Positions 33,955 through 46,843 of a DNA stretch of 64,000 nucleotides are shown one piece after another. Source of the DNA: Dimargaris cristalligena. Lineage: Eukaryota > Kickxellomycota > Dimargaritomycetes > Dimargaritales > Dimargaritaceae. A program made the translations under genes and the position numbers. Positions within the stretch are counted from its first letter, which is position 1, and each line of letters starts with the position of its first letter. The notes under the pieces are model-generated. The model had not been told where the DNA came from. It made no database searches and saw only the letters and a list, made by a program, of their open reading frames with translations. The stretch covers positions 1 through 64,000 of the forward strand of contig JANBQC010000059.1 in assembly GCA_027576995.1 (NCBI GenBank), in the 5' to 3' direction.

Positions 33955-36157
33955 AGCCCAAACCAGGCCGTTAATTTATAAAAAGAAAAACCCCGACAAG
34001 TATAAACCAACTTACACTCGTGAGTACGGCAAAACATACATTGAGCCATCGTATTTTTATTTACACATGGTCGCCTGTATAAATAACTCTGGTGATAGTC
34101 TCACAGCGGTAGATATTGGTGACAATGAATTCGGTGACCGGCTACAGCCGCCCAGATTTTTATGAATATTTTCTACCGCTGGAATTTATATGGCTGTGCT
34201 TGTCATCCAGTATTCTTGACCCACGTGGCGGCTCTAAACTGTAGAACGTAGGCGACGGTGGTATAATAACTCCACTTGGCCTCTTTTTTATATGCAAGGG
34301 GATTGTTGTTTCCAATTTTATAACTACCTTATTGGGAATAATCAGCAGGAAAGTCGGGGCCCCAATTGATACCAATAAACTCTGGATAATTTTATAAAAT
34401 GGGAGTAGGGTGTAACTATTTGCCTACGAAAGGACTGCCTCCATATCCCATTGTTGATTCAGTATATAGTATTACTAAGGCCGTGGTTGTTAGACTGGTA
34501 TAAAACAGCCCTGACTTACAACATTGGATGGCTAGAAAATACCATTGAGTGGATCATATAGGTATTTCTTAGATAATAATCGCCAGAAATTTTGTCTGTC
34601 GAGAATGGGCGGATAAAGATGTGTAGCAAGAATAATCTATGAAAGGCATTTACCTCACTATCAATTCTCGAGTTTCTCCAAGAGTAAAACACAACATGGC
34701 CGCCCCAAAAGAGCCAGTGCCATATGGTAATCCATAGACACTCGGCAGCGATTGTAAACCCATTCGGTATTTACCTGTATGACCTCTGTATCTGTAGGTC
34801 TTTTTTGGTGGAATTGTATTAGATCCACTCAACTCTAATGGCCCTATATTTCGCACATTATCATATTTTAAATGGGACCGCCCGGTCGATGGATGAAAGC
34901 TAAGTGTAAGCTTACCCTATAATGATCTAGATGGGCCGGATCTTCGGCAATCGAATGACCCATCCGGGGGGATCAGTGGATCGACTCACCAATTACCGGA
35001 GACACTAACGGGCAATCAAGAGAAGGTCTGTTCCTCATGGGGGGGATATTGACGAGGTGTTTTAATAAGTACTTTGGCCTTGTCTCCATTCCATCTCGGA
35101 GCCCAAACGTCTCAAATATAAACTTGTAAAACAATAGATACAACCACCTACTACTTGGCGTATCCATGTCTACTATTCAAGAAGACAGGTTGCCACGTAA
35201 GGGGAAATGTAATTTAATGTACACGGCTTTGTTTAGCCTATTTGAGAAAAGGGAAACGCACGGTTTTCGAGGTATAAAAGGCTAACCACGGCACTACCAA
35301 TTAATTTCCATCGCATCAATGGCTTGGATCCACCCAATTTTATGTCCATCAACCCATCTTTACCAGCCATTAATCTGCGTGCATTTGATACCGATGTGTT
35401 CGATTAAAGGCTACCCTCATGTATTGTACTAATGAGCATTATGGTTTTCAACAAAGAGGGTATATGTGGCCGGCAAGGAACAATTGTGCTACAGAGGCCG
35501 GCGGTGGACGATCCACAAGTGTAATAGCTAGTGTTACCAATTGATAGAAGCCCAACGGGTGGTAGAGCCGAAATGGCCCAGCCCAGTTGAGTTTTATCCA
35601 TTCTTTCGCTTCACAGGGCTTCGTATATCTTCTTCCATGCTCTCTCTCCCTTTCGCCAAATTCAATTTTGGACCTTTTTTTACTTTATCTCCTGTTCCCG
35701 CTGGCTCATTTTGGCTCTATACTATTCTCTTTTATGGCCTACTCGTTCTTGCTTCTCTATTTAGTCTTTGACACCGTGCCTCACTTTTGGATACATTGGC
35801 CGGCATATCTTTGACTTAGGGCTTTACTTTACCTAACCTTATAACCCAACCCTGGTGTATACTATGCATTATATAAAACGTCCTACCGATCACTATTTTT
35901 GATATTTTACCGCCCATTACTTTCATTTTTCTCCCTTGATTTATATTATAATAACCACCTACTCTGCAAGCTCTACCATCAGCGCATTGCTGCACTATTA
36001 ACTCGACTTGTTAACTTGTAACTTGGCGTCAATTCAATTTTGGCTACTGCATTCATTTCTGTTATACCTTTATAAATCTCCAGGGCGTGAGTCAGCTTGT
36101 CTATTATAACCATTTAAACGCACACTGTATATTTACTCTCCCTTCCTTCTTGTTCAC

Positions 36158-37448
36158 ATGGATCCTTCACGCTATTCATGGGGCACCTGCACCACATTGG
36201 GCAAGGAGCCGGTGACTGACAGGCCTCTTCCGAACTTGCCCAAAAAGACCCGAAATGTAAGTAACCTCGCTAGTAATATCTGCACGCCCAGCCGACCACC
36301 CCTGCATTCCGGGTACTTATTTAACCATGACTCACAACTTTAACCCGGCGACCATACTTCATCAACGGTCCTCCAATTGATTCAACCTAGACTAATCACA
36401 TTATGTTTCATTACCATTTTTCCGCTCGTTCCTCCTCTTCTCCTCGTGGACTCCTACTGCTATTCCTTAATATTAGATGCTGGGTTATCGGGAGGGTCAA
36501 ATGGCGTGCGTGGCCACGATTGTACAGGCGCTAGCTCTATTGCTGCTGCAGGGTTTGGTCATTGCCTCCGAATGGAAGCGCGCCCAATTTAGCCGTATGC
36601 TGCAGAACCGGGGGCCTTTCCCGGAAGCCCCTGTTGAAGAGGAGTGGCGGGCCCAGTGCGTTGGCCACGTCCTGTTTATGTTGGCCGGTTTACTAATGGT
36701 GGGCGGTTGGGGGTGGGCCCTAGCAACCCGGTCGTTTTGCAAAATGATCACCCTCATCCTGCTGAACGGGCTCCTGGCGGGTCACGCGGCACTCGTCGGC
36801 GGCGAGCCCTCGAACTCGCCTAGCACCTATCGTAACGTTGGGTCGATTATGCAAGATCCTAGTGTTCGGTTCGCTCGCTTCCTGCCCATGTACCATACCC
36901 TAACGACTATCATACTCACTACAGTCACCTGGGGTCTGATCGCTGTGGTTGTGGCCCTGTACTTGCGGACCCGGGAACAATCTCCCGACCGCCAGGTGGA
37001 GTTCGAATATGTCGACCTGTTTGGGGCCCTCCTGGGAATGGCCGCGGTCTGTTTGTTGCTCCTGGCGTTCCAGAGCGGAGCTTTCCTGGTGGCCAGTAAA
37101 TCCGGGTTCAACTACTCCCAGTTGGGAGTGACCCTACTCCTAACCGCTGTAGTCCCGATTGTGGGCTACTTACACTATAATCGCCCTTGTTTACTGCATC
37201 GCATCGTCTTTGTGGTTGTTTTAGTCCTCACCCTGGGGTACCTGTCCACAACCATCGCCTTGGCTACCCGGCGGTCCACCAGCGAAATAAAATTGACCGA
37301 TCCCGCCACCAAATCGGTCTTCATTTACGCTATTGGCAGTATGACCGCCTGTACAGCCTTAATTACCGTGGAATGGTTCTTTCCGCGAGCCAGCGTCGAG
37401 GAGACCGAACCCCAGTCCTGCCGGAGTTCCATGAACATGTCAGTTTAG
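36158..37448 (+). CDS. Multi-pass membrane protein, divergent UPF0658-like (array member 0)
   Basis: Exon 1 is 36158-36256 (33 codons, hydrophilic MDPSRYSWGTCTTLGKEPVT) and exon 2 is 36477-37448, joined by a phase-0 intron (GTAAGT..TTAG). The 356-aa product has about seven hydrophobic helices. It begins a tandem series with 38988-40510, 43099-44581 and 46844-48715. The intron sits at the same place as in those genes, just before helix 1, in the same phase. The helix 2-3 pattern WALATRSFCKMITLILLNGL matches WDALLTQNIIQAGSLVLFNL of the next gene at spaced W, AL, T, L, L and N positions. It lacks the conserved GFYxxLGAD loop and the C-terminal EID of the other three. Membership of the family is therefore inference; it could be an unrelated polytopic protein. 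Confidence 0.72.
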
Positions 37449-38987
37449 CTCTGGGTTTAATCGGACCTTCGCTTTTTAATATACGGCATTACTATACCCA
37501 CTTCATGCACCGAATTCAAGACGGCCATTTATCTTCAGTAATATTTAATCGAACATTCCCTATCCCAACACCCATTTGTAAAGTTTACAGTCTAACGGAT
37601 ATTACTAGTTATATTGAGCGATAATTCCGCACTTTGTATATTTTTATATTATTATTATCATTTAAAAAATGGCAGATCACTTTTTAGAATTAACCTGACC
37701 AGATAGCTCTCATTATCCATCCTCTCGTTGTTGAACCCACCTCTGTAAAAAATACACTTCTTTTGGTTTCCCTTGTAGATAAATTAGTCGATCAACACAC
37801 CTTTCGTGCATCATGTACACATGCCGCGTGGTTAGACTTGGCTTAATTGGGTCAGTTTTGGGCTGTAGTAGGGCATCTGGTCACGCAAACCGACATTTAC
37901 AGAACCCGTAAACGTCACTCGGGTTGACCATGGCTGGTACTACTTATAAACAGCCCGAAAAGCCAAAGATTGACCTGGCGGGTTATGCAATGAATGGATA
38001 AATAGTGGGGATATACCTTTGGGGATTTATCTTTGGGGAATTGTGTTGACCAGCCGGAGCAATTTTCCCTTATATTTTTATATTATTCACGCCAGCTAAT
38101 GAGTCGGTGGGCGCTTCCCTCGACCCATTTTCCTGGTTGAAACACCATGAGGTGACCAGAAATCGGTTTAGTATGGCCTGGTGTGGTAAGGGAACTTTCT
38201 CCCCTCTGTTTTGCTCACTGTGGGGGACCATAACTATGCCTGATGTAGGCGTGTGTAAGGACAATCAGTGTGAACCGACTGTTTCCTTGCTAATCCTGAC
38301 CATCTTCGGGTTTCGGAAAGCGGTGGAGGGATGAACAGCGAACATAGAAGGTGGGAAGAAACCGGTGAGGAGCGGCTTTGGAAGGATGCACTGCTTTGTA
38401 GGAAACACTTGCAAATGCAGGAGGAGTATACTGTGGAGCTTTAATTTAAGGTAGCCCCCAGTGAGAGGAGGGAACTCCCGTCATCATGTATTCGAGCAGC
38501 ACGCCAACAAGGGAAGGAAAAGAGAGGAATAGGAAAGAATACAGCTGGATTTTCTAGAATTGACGCCGGACGGAATGGAACAAGTCGGTTGTTGTTCCTT
38601 TGACGAAGGGAAGGGAAGAAAAATAGAGTCCTTCCGTTTTCTTTATAACCAGACAGCCTGCTGCTGTCAATGTTCCGGGTTTTGCTGTACTGGAGTAGGT
38701 TGGTTATATATCTGTATTTGATTTTGGTTTTTGAGAAGCGACTGTTGTCAGTAATTGTTCCCTGGCCCCGAGAACCATTGGTTTTTTTACTCCCCACACT
38801 GGCCATTGATTTCTCCCTCTGCTCTGTCCTAGTCCGGGGTTTTTCCTTTCGAAGTCCGCACCAGTTCCTAGCCAGCCGCGGCCTCCCTCTTCATTTGCCC
38901 CCGTTGTCCGGCATTCCATATTCCCTTCGAACCCGAACCCTACTTCGCACCTATTCCCCTATAGTTTTTAATAGAGAAGTAGTTAAT
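37449..38987. other. Intergenic within the membrane-protein array
   Basis: No gene supported. The last 300 bp are CT-rich with open frames running into exon 1 of the next gene. Confidence 0.5.
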
Positions 38988-40510
38988 ATGGACATGTCTA
39001 TTGATAAAGTGTTGGACTCCGCGTCGCCCAAGAGCAACGACGAGGCCTCGCCCTCCGCCCCGGCTGTTTCCTGGCGCAGCTTCTTTATCAGGCTGGTAAG
39101 TCTAAGAGCCAGTCTTCTCTAGTATATTCACCAATAATGTGTTTTTTTGTAAGACCGTAGAGGGTACATACCTTCGCCTTTCCTGTTGTAGTCGAGATGC
39201 TGCGCTAGGCTGCCTTAATAAATACCAATTAACTACACTAATTGCCGGACTAATCTTCCATGGGCACTTGCTTATTTGATACCACCTCCCTCTAATTTGA
39301 CCGCCCCTTGCCACGCTAGATTCCACCAACCCGCTTAACCCGATTGGTTCTCATCCTCATTTTCGCCCAGACCATTGTGACCATCGTTCTAGAGGCTATT
39401 ATCGCGGCCGACCATCTAAACAGTGTTCGGAGCGAAGATATTGCCTCCACAACCGCTTCCTCCTCCGCAGATGGCTTCATGATGGGAGATGCCCCCTTTG
39501 ACCTAACCGGGACCATGGCCCGGCGGCATGATACGGGCACGGAAAGTTCGACTTCCATGGATATGGATATGGACATGAACACGGCCATGGCCAACTCCCG
39601 CCCGATTCTCATCTACCACGCCATTTTCGCCTTCGCCGTGGTGTTTGACGCTGTGTCCTGGTGGGACGCCCTCCTCACCCAAAACATTATCCAGGCGGGG
39701 TCGCTGGTGCTCTTCAATTTAATGCTGGTCGCCTACACCATCATCCAATACTTCCAGCATAAGGGGTTGATGGATGGCATGACGGACTCCACGATGGACC
39801 ATTTCATCACGGAATCCAAACCTTTGGAATTCGCCCTCATCGCAGCGGTTAGCACGGTCTCGGTGATCCTCATAGCCTTAGCCTACCCCATCCACAACCT
39901 CTTTTCGTGGGGTTTCTACGAGCGTCTCGGGGCGGATGTCCAAATTCGTCGCTTAAATTTAAACTACCTCTTCCTAATGACCCTCCTCAAGTTGGATTTT
40001 TTCTTTTTCATCAGTTACACAGTCTCAATGGTCACCCTGGTACTGACCCACCATCGACTGGGCGATACCCTCCGAATTGCCATCACTCTACCCTTAAGTA
40101 TCATCATCATCGCCCTCGGTTTCTTTGGAGTGATGCGGGAAAACAAACCGGCTTCCTTGGCCTTTTTCGTCGGACTGGTGCTCGGCATCGCTTACCTGAT
40201 TTTCGAAGTGATTTTTAAGACCCTGCAGATGGGCCAACTGGACGACCCATATGTCAATAGTCGCCCGTTTCTCTATTTCTTCGAGGCCGTCCTACTTATC
40301 CTCATTTTGCTCACGCTGGGCTACGGAATTCGCTGCTACCGTAACTACAACCGAGGTCTGCGTGAAGCCCACCGTCAATCTATCCGCATCCCTGCCCATA
40401 TGGCCCAGGCCGGCGAACAGGGTTTCGGTAGCGATTCCGGCCGTCGGCGTCTGTTAAACCGGCCTCAGTTCCAAGATATCCGCCCACTGAGTAATGTAGA
40501 AATCGACTAG
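38988..40510 (+). CDS. UPF0658 Golgi membrane protein (array member 1)
   Basis: Exon 1 is 38988-39095 (36 codons) and exon 2 is 39320-40510, with a phase-0 intron before helix 1. The product is 432 aa with seven predicted helices (first at about 45-66, second at about 132-152). The family core WGFYERLGADVQIRRLNLNY leads into LLKLDFFFFISYTVSMVTLV. DDPYVNSRPFLYFFEAVLL and a C-terminal PLSNVEID follow. This matches the fungal UPF0658 Golgi apparatus membrane family, whose biochemical role is unknown. The loop between helices 1 and 2 is about 65 residues, Ser/Thr-rich, with an alternating Met-Asp run (SMDMDMDMNTAMA). Three tandem relatives surround it. Confidence 0.88.
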
Positions 40511-43098
40511 CTTATCTGGTTTGGTATTATGATGTTTAGTTACTTAATTGGGGCCAACGGGCCTATTTGTTTTTTTTTTATGATGTTGTTTTTGCATACT
40601 ATTATATTTAATGGCATGGTGGACCTCCGGCTATCAACTCATACTGTTTCTCTGATATTAAGACACCAGTGAGGTCTACGCGAAATCCTTGGATTGCATC
40701 TTGAACCATTTGGTTGGTATTGGCGGAATAGACAACTCTGGCTACGTTGCGGCCTAATCTGGGCACAATCACTGGTAATGGAGGGTCTTCTTTAATTTCT
40801 AACCCCCTCTGCCTGTGATCCAGCGGATAATGCTTTATTTACTTTTTTTAAAGCGCCCGTGTTGCTTTAGTAAATAAATCATGTTTCAGTTGATGGTTAG
40901 TAATTCCAATACGGGTTAATACATGTATTCTAGTTAATGAATGGGCCCATTTGTTCTTGGCCATGCTATCGACCAGCTCTTCCGTGCTACCTACGCTACA
41001 AGGGTTTGCTCTGCCGCTTGGGCGCAACCAGAAACTCTCTTTTGCTTGTGGTTTAAGGCCCAGCCGATCCACTTAAAGTTGGTTAAGAGTGGCAATATCC
41101 CTGTATGCTTAAAGTGTATGTTGTTCTGGTGTTTCCAAGTAGTCGTGGTGACATAAAGTAACCACAAAAGCCACTATTTCACCATGCCAGGTTTTTGCTT
41201 GGGAACAATGTCAGCAGCAAGCAGGTCGACGATAGCTTGTTTTATTCTTGCTCTTAAATATGGTGTACCCGGATGAATGGATTAGTTGGTCATGTAATGC
41301 ATAGATTAATTGTTATATTGTGTTTTTCAAGGTGGCTTATATTCCAATGAAAACCATTGTGTTTTGCAAATGGTTTCACCATAATGGACTGCATTCCATG
41401 ACAGAGTCAGTCTACATTAATGTACTTCGAGCCGTGTGGCGCACATCTATAGCTGACAATATATTGCGTTTCGTGACCTGCTAGACAGTGCTTAAGCTCT
41501 TTTGGTTATGCGGTGAACTTTGGGCTGCCATGGTCAGTTTTATTGGAGGCTTACTGGTGCGTTGCCGATCAACCGAACAAAAGAGGGTACGGTTTCCCGA
41601 CGGACAATTCACAGGCAAGGCAGTTGTTAAAGTTCTATTGTTGGGATTGACATTGCCAGCTGTATTCATATTGTTAATCTCCATTTCGTATTACAACAAC
41701 TGTGCCTATTTTTTTGATTTACTAACTGAAAGCCCCATAAGCAATGGAGATATCGATTTGGTCGCTTCTCCATTTCGGCGTGTCTATTGTCTCTGCATTT
41801 ATTCGGAGGACCGCTGTGGCTAAATAAGCGTGTTTGTTGTCTATGGTTCGTTGTGTTTATTCAGTATTGGGCTGGCAATATCCAGTTTTACCTACTTTGG
41901 AGGATGGTGGCATACATAAACACATTGTAGAAAATGATACCAATCCTATCCCCGGCATTCTTTCAATTGTCAAATAATGTCGGCGTTGCAGTTCGCGTTG
42001 TTTTACGCATTCCATGCGCAAGGGTACTTTTGAATGCATATTGAGTGTTCAAGTACGCGCTTTTTCTGAGGGTTTATTCCAAGCCCCCTTTTATGCTGAG
42101 ACAATGGTAGTTTTACCGCTTCCCGCCGCCCGACATATCACACCTTCAAGATTGAGTATTCGTGGTATAGACCACACTGGTCACAATTCTGATATTGCTC
42201 TAGGTGCTGATTTATTGACGCTGAATAGTACACGACTCATTACCACTGGTGAAGTACTATTTCCTTCTCAACAGCTTGTGAAATATATGACCCAGCTTAC
42301 GACGGCCGCCCCATTTTTCCCCCATTGATATCTGGACATCCCGCCTAACTGGTATCCGTCTCATTATTCGTCAATTCCAAGTTAATCAGAAGAAAACTGG
42401 ATTGTTTCGGAATAGCAGAGCTTCGGGTCTGAGGTCCACAAGGTTTCCTCAATCCTTGACAGCTAGTTCCTTCCCCCGTACTTCTCCAGCAAAAAAACAA
42501 CAGCCATTACGACTGGTGGAATCGACTGGCCAATAGCGGCCTACTCCCCATGCGAAAGGACTTGGATAAGGACAAGAGGTGGGTGCCAAAGTGAGTAAAA
42601 TATACGTGTGGTTAAGGTCTCGGATACATAGGGAGAGATTGATGGGAGGAGGAAGTGGGAAGGAAGGGAGTGGTGAGGGATTTATTTTCTTTGTTGACCC
42701 CTTCCTATTTGGGCCAATCTACAATTCCAATGACAAATCATCCGACCTTCCCCCCGGCATTTCTATATAATAAAGGCCTGTCCCCATTCCGGTTGCTCAT
42801 TTTTTGCCAGCTGCTGTGTGTTTTACTTTTATTTGCCAAGTGTCCTGCATTTATCTCTGTACTAAGAGTTTTATCATTCGCCTTCGCTCCCCCACCGTTC
42901 TTTTTGAAATCAGCCTATTCTTGGCGGAGTTATCGCTATTTTCCGCTGCTCGTTTGACCCGATATTTAACCAACCGTCGGTGGCCAGTTCCCTTCACCTG
43001 CCGCTCACTATTGCCTCCGTCCATACGCGGTACATATTCATTTGTTTTATTTTCAATCGAGTCGTCCACCAGTTATTACCCGGCCCAATTGTTACACC
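40511..43098. other. Intergenic, 2.6 kb within the array
   Basis: Mostly unassigned. Two short open frames (41.53-41.82 and 42.01-42.33 kb) are the only candidates. A CT-rich leader lies at 42.8-43.09 kb. Confidence 0.45.
41530..41823 (+). CDS. Doubtful 97-aa single-span membrane ORF
   Basis: An ATG-initiated frame starting MVSFIGGLLVRCR, with one hydrophobic helix (VVKVLLLGLTLPAVFILLIS) and a Cys-containing tail. No homologue comes to mind, and a competing frame covers part of it on the other strand. Kept only as a possibility. Confidence 0.18.
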   Translation: MVSFIGGLLVRCRSTEQKRVRFPDGQFTGKAVVKVLLLGLTLPAVFILLISISYYNNCAYFFDLLTESPISNGDIDLVASPFRRVYCLCIYSEDRCG

Positions 43099-44581
43099 AT
43101 GAAAGGGCCCGTTTCATCACGGCTGTTGAGCCTCGTATCCGACCCACCGGGGATGTCATCGAAACCAGGCATGGTAAGTATAATAGTTCACTTTGCTCCA
43201 TATTGGCCCAGGTTGTGTGACATAGCCCCCCATGTGCCCTGTATATGAGGCATTATTGCTAACCACGCCTAGCGGGGGAAATGGCCAGTCTGGTACGGCC
43301 ATCTTCCCACCCGGGGATACCTCTCCTAAGTGCCTGGGAATACCGAATAAAGTATTAATCACTGTGCAAGTTCATTGTCCTCCTTGGGTGTATATGTGAC
43401 TTTATTCATATGGTCACACCATTCCTGGCTGCCTACACTTGTGACTCCAATTCTTCTCCCCCTTTAACTTTATCCACCATATGCCGGTCTATTCTTCTCA
43501 TCATACCCCTTAGTTTCCCTCCTCCCAGGTCGCCCGCATCACACTTATATTGGTCATTTGCCAGGCAATTGTATCCATTGTGCTGGAGGCCTTAATCGCG
43601 GTAGCCCACTTGAGCCAAGTCAACGAGTCGGGACTCACCCACCACACCGACCAAATGGCCTTCATTGATGTCATGAGCAAGTCCAAACCCATTCTCGTGT
43701 ACCACGCCGTGTTTGCCTTTGCGGTGGTGTACTCGGTAGTGTCGTGGTGGGACGCCCTAGTGCAGCAGAACATCTTCCAAGTCTTCTCATTGGTGGCTTT
43801 CAACCTGATGCTAATTATGTACAGTGTCATTCAGTCATTCCAACACTCGCATTTGAGTATGACCGACATGGACCATATTATGAATGACCACGGTGTAGGT
43901 TATGTGTACAACACCCGCGAGTTCGAATTGGGCTTGACGGCTATGGTGTCATTTTGCAGCTTCTGTCTCCTCGTTTTGGCCTATCCGTTGTATCGGTCGT
44001 TCGCGTGGGGCTTCTACCAACGCCTCGGGGCCGATGTCCGTATCCGGTCCATGAACGTGCACCACCTTGTTTTGATTATGTTGCTCAAGTTGGACTTCTT
44101 CTTCTTCACCAGCTACGCCATCCAAATGGTCACCCTCCTCCTGACTTTTGACTCCACCGGGACCATTTTACGAGTCGCCCTGGGTCTACCCCTGAGTATT
44201 TTCGTCATTCTCCTAGGCTACTTTGGCGTTAATCGGGAAAACCGCGCCGTCACCTACGCCTATTTAACCGGACTGGTCATTGGCCTGGCTTATATTGTGT
44301 TTGAACTAGCCTACATGATCCACTCCGAAGAACACGCCGACGACCCCTACGTTAATAGTCGCAAGTTCCTCTATTTCTTCTCGGTGATTCTTATTCTTCT
44401 GATTATCGCGTCATTTAGCTACGGCGTACTGTGTCTACGGAATTTTAACCGGGGGTTGAAAGAAGCCCGGGCGGAAAGTAGTCAGGAATTCGAAAGTCTC
44501 CCGACGAGCAAACGCTGGACCGGAAGACCCACTTCGGCCCAGGCGGCCATGCGCCCCATTAGCAACGTCGAGATCGACTAG
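43099..44581 (+). CDS. UPF0658 Golgi membrane protein (array member 2)
   Basis: Exon 1 is 43099-43173 (25 codons) and exon 2 is 43529-44581; the intron is phase 0 and lies just before helix 1. 375 aa, about seven helices. It is closely related to member 1: YHAVFAFAVVYSVVSWWDAL, WGFYQRLGADVRIRSMNVHH, LLKLDFFFFTSYAIQMVTLL, DDPYVNSRKFLYFFSVILIL and C-terminal PISNVEID all align without gaps. The first loop is shorter (about 30 residues) and lacks the Met-Asp run. Expected to reside in Golgi or endomembranes like named fungal relatives; function unknown. Confidence 0.88.
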
Positions 44582-46843
44582 TCGGTCCGACTTAGCCTGG
44601 TATACATGTATTCGACTTATCCCCTATATCCCTTCTTCCTCCCCCCCATACACTAACGTTCTTTGCTTTGGCCTGATCATTGCTGCATGTCCTACTCCCT
44701 AATAATACTAGTGGGACATGTGGCTATATGTACAGTCTTTCCCCTCCTCCTCGAATTACGGGCCTTTGGTTAGGATGATCTTTTAAATCTGTGTCTTCGA
44801 TTATGTCATTATTTGGGTTTAGACCTGCCTTTTTCAATTTTAATTTGTCAAATTTAACCTCCACTATTTTTACAATATTTATTGCAGTCCTTTTTTTAGT
44901 AGACGTCGGCCTTTTTCGGACGTTTTTTTTTAATAGGTATGCGTGTAACCTAGCAGTTACTACTAGTAGTAAAGATAGCACTGTACCTGTGTAACATTAT
45001 TAAAAAGGGACCAGCTAGCTCTTCATCCCCTTTCCGGCCGATTGTTAACGAAGGTTTAATAAGTCTATAATGGCAACTCAGCCAGTTTAGTTACGCTTAC
45101 CGATCAGCAGCGCCAATCTCCTTGGCACTCAACGTTCGTCATTTCTATGTAAGCCAAGGCGTTAGTATGGCATATTCTGCTGCCCGTGGGTCAATAAAAG
45201 GGGTCTCCAACAATATGCACGAGGGAGGGGAGGGGGGCTTTTAATACTGCCGCCTGTTTCCCATGGATAGATCTGTATGAAAAAAAATATAGCGAACGAC
45301 GGCGGGCATGAAGAAATACGCAGCGTCTTGGCGAAACAGTCTCATACCATACCCACTTCATTCCGTGCCCCCACCCATGCCACACGTCAGTAGTAGTAGC
45401 AAGTTCATGGGGCAAATAGAGAGACTCGCTCCACTCACTACCAGTAGAGTGACTCAGAGCCGATGTATTATAGATACCCTTTCCAATAAGGCCGCTCTTT
45501 CTGGGCAGACAATGCACGCTCCCAACGAACCCACTCCGCTCAGGGTCATCCGCCAAAGCATTGTTTAGGAACTACCAGCGTCATGTCCACATCATGGGAA
45601 CCCATGCGTGTGTGTGGAGGGAGGTGTAGAGGGGAGACCACAGGCCTTACAGCCGCCAAGGCAACGGCGTCTATTCGTCGTTCCTCGCGGGGGAATCGTA
45701 TGTATTGGGAAGGCCAGAAAAGGGATAGTGAAGAGTAAGGCGATTTACCACTAACCAAGCTGGCGCTGTTCTTGGCTTTCCATTTTAGCTGAGCCGTTGC
45801 CATTCGGTGGGCCAGAGAAAAGGGTTAACTATGCTGCCGGACTATGTCTAATTCCCTGTCCAGGTGGGCCACACACACACACAATCCAAGTTCCAGGAGA
45901 ACAATTGCGCTGTACAGAAACCGATTAACCGGGGCTCCATCAGCTTGACTAGTGAAGTGGCTATTGTTTCTTGAAATCCCTATTGTACGGCGGCGGACCT
46001 TGCTTTTCTCCTTTATATCTTTTCCCTTCCCTAATTCTAGCCATATAACCTGCTCAACCGTACATTACTGGCTTGATTCGTGGGCGGTTAGCTTACGCCT
46101 GATTGAGTGTAGATCGCTTAAGGATATTGTGCCTATTTTAATACCACACTCACCACAGTAGGCCATACATAATAAAAATCGCATTTCCAAAAAATCCCTT
46201 TGGATCTTTTTTTATATATTATATTGTTCTACCCTAATCGAGCCCATAGTCACCCGGGCGCAAGAATAAGGGTGCCACTGAATAATGGTAGTAATATATA
46301 TCAGGCCTAAGTGTATTGTTGTCCCTTATAAGCCAGTCCCCCCGCGCCCTGGTTGACTACGGTTTTTTCTGTCCTACGGCTGGTTTCGATTTATTATCCA
46401 TCTACCCACCGACTCTCACTCCCACTCCTATTCTTATTGTTCCGGGCTCTTGGCCGTCTACTGCACTTGCCTTATCTACTATAGACTGTTCACTGAGACT
46501 TACTCCCCCCCTGTTACACCCAGCAAGTCTGTTCCGCATTGAACCCCACCATTAATACCTCCGTACTTCTCCCCTCCTCCTTCACTCCCCCTTCTTTCTT
46601 CTCCTTCTCCTTTCCTGGTTCATTTTAATTCCAACTCGCAACCCCAACGTGTCATTCGCAGATAGTCACCGACTTGGCAGTTGCCTGTGTACCCGCCCAC
46701 CTTTTATCGAGCCACGTTTTGTCAGTCTGGTCCTACACGGGATATCCAAACTAACCAGGCGAGGCCTATCCAACTCCGCGTTCTAATCAACCCTCACCCC
46801 TATCTTTAAACCGAGCCTTAGTAACTTTTTAGTATTGCCCAGA
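44582..46843. other. Intergenic, 2.3 kb within the array
   Basis: No gene supported. A CA run lies at 45870-45883 and CT-rich DNA at 46.3-46.65 kb. Confidence 0.5.

Larger units (their letters stand above)
31263..36157. other. Gene-poor 4.9-kb region
   Basis: Apart from the TATA box near its left edge and the GC-rich island at 33.66-33.95 kb, I see no gene, RNA or mobile element. 35.55-36.15 kb is CT-rich promoter-like DNA ahead of the next gene. Confidence 0.45.

Noticed and set aside
42014..42328. 104-codon plus-strand frame between array members 1 and 2
   Set aside because: ATG-initiated but with no signal peptide, membrane helix or similarity to neighbouring genes. Not distinguishable from chance.
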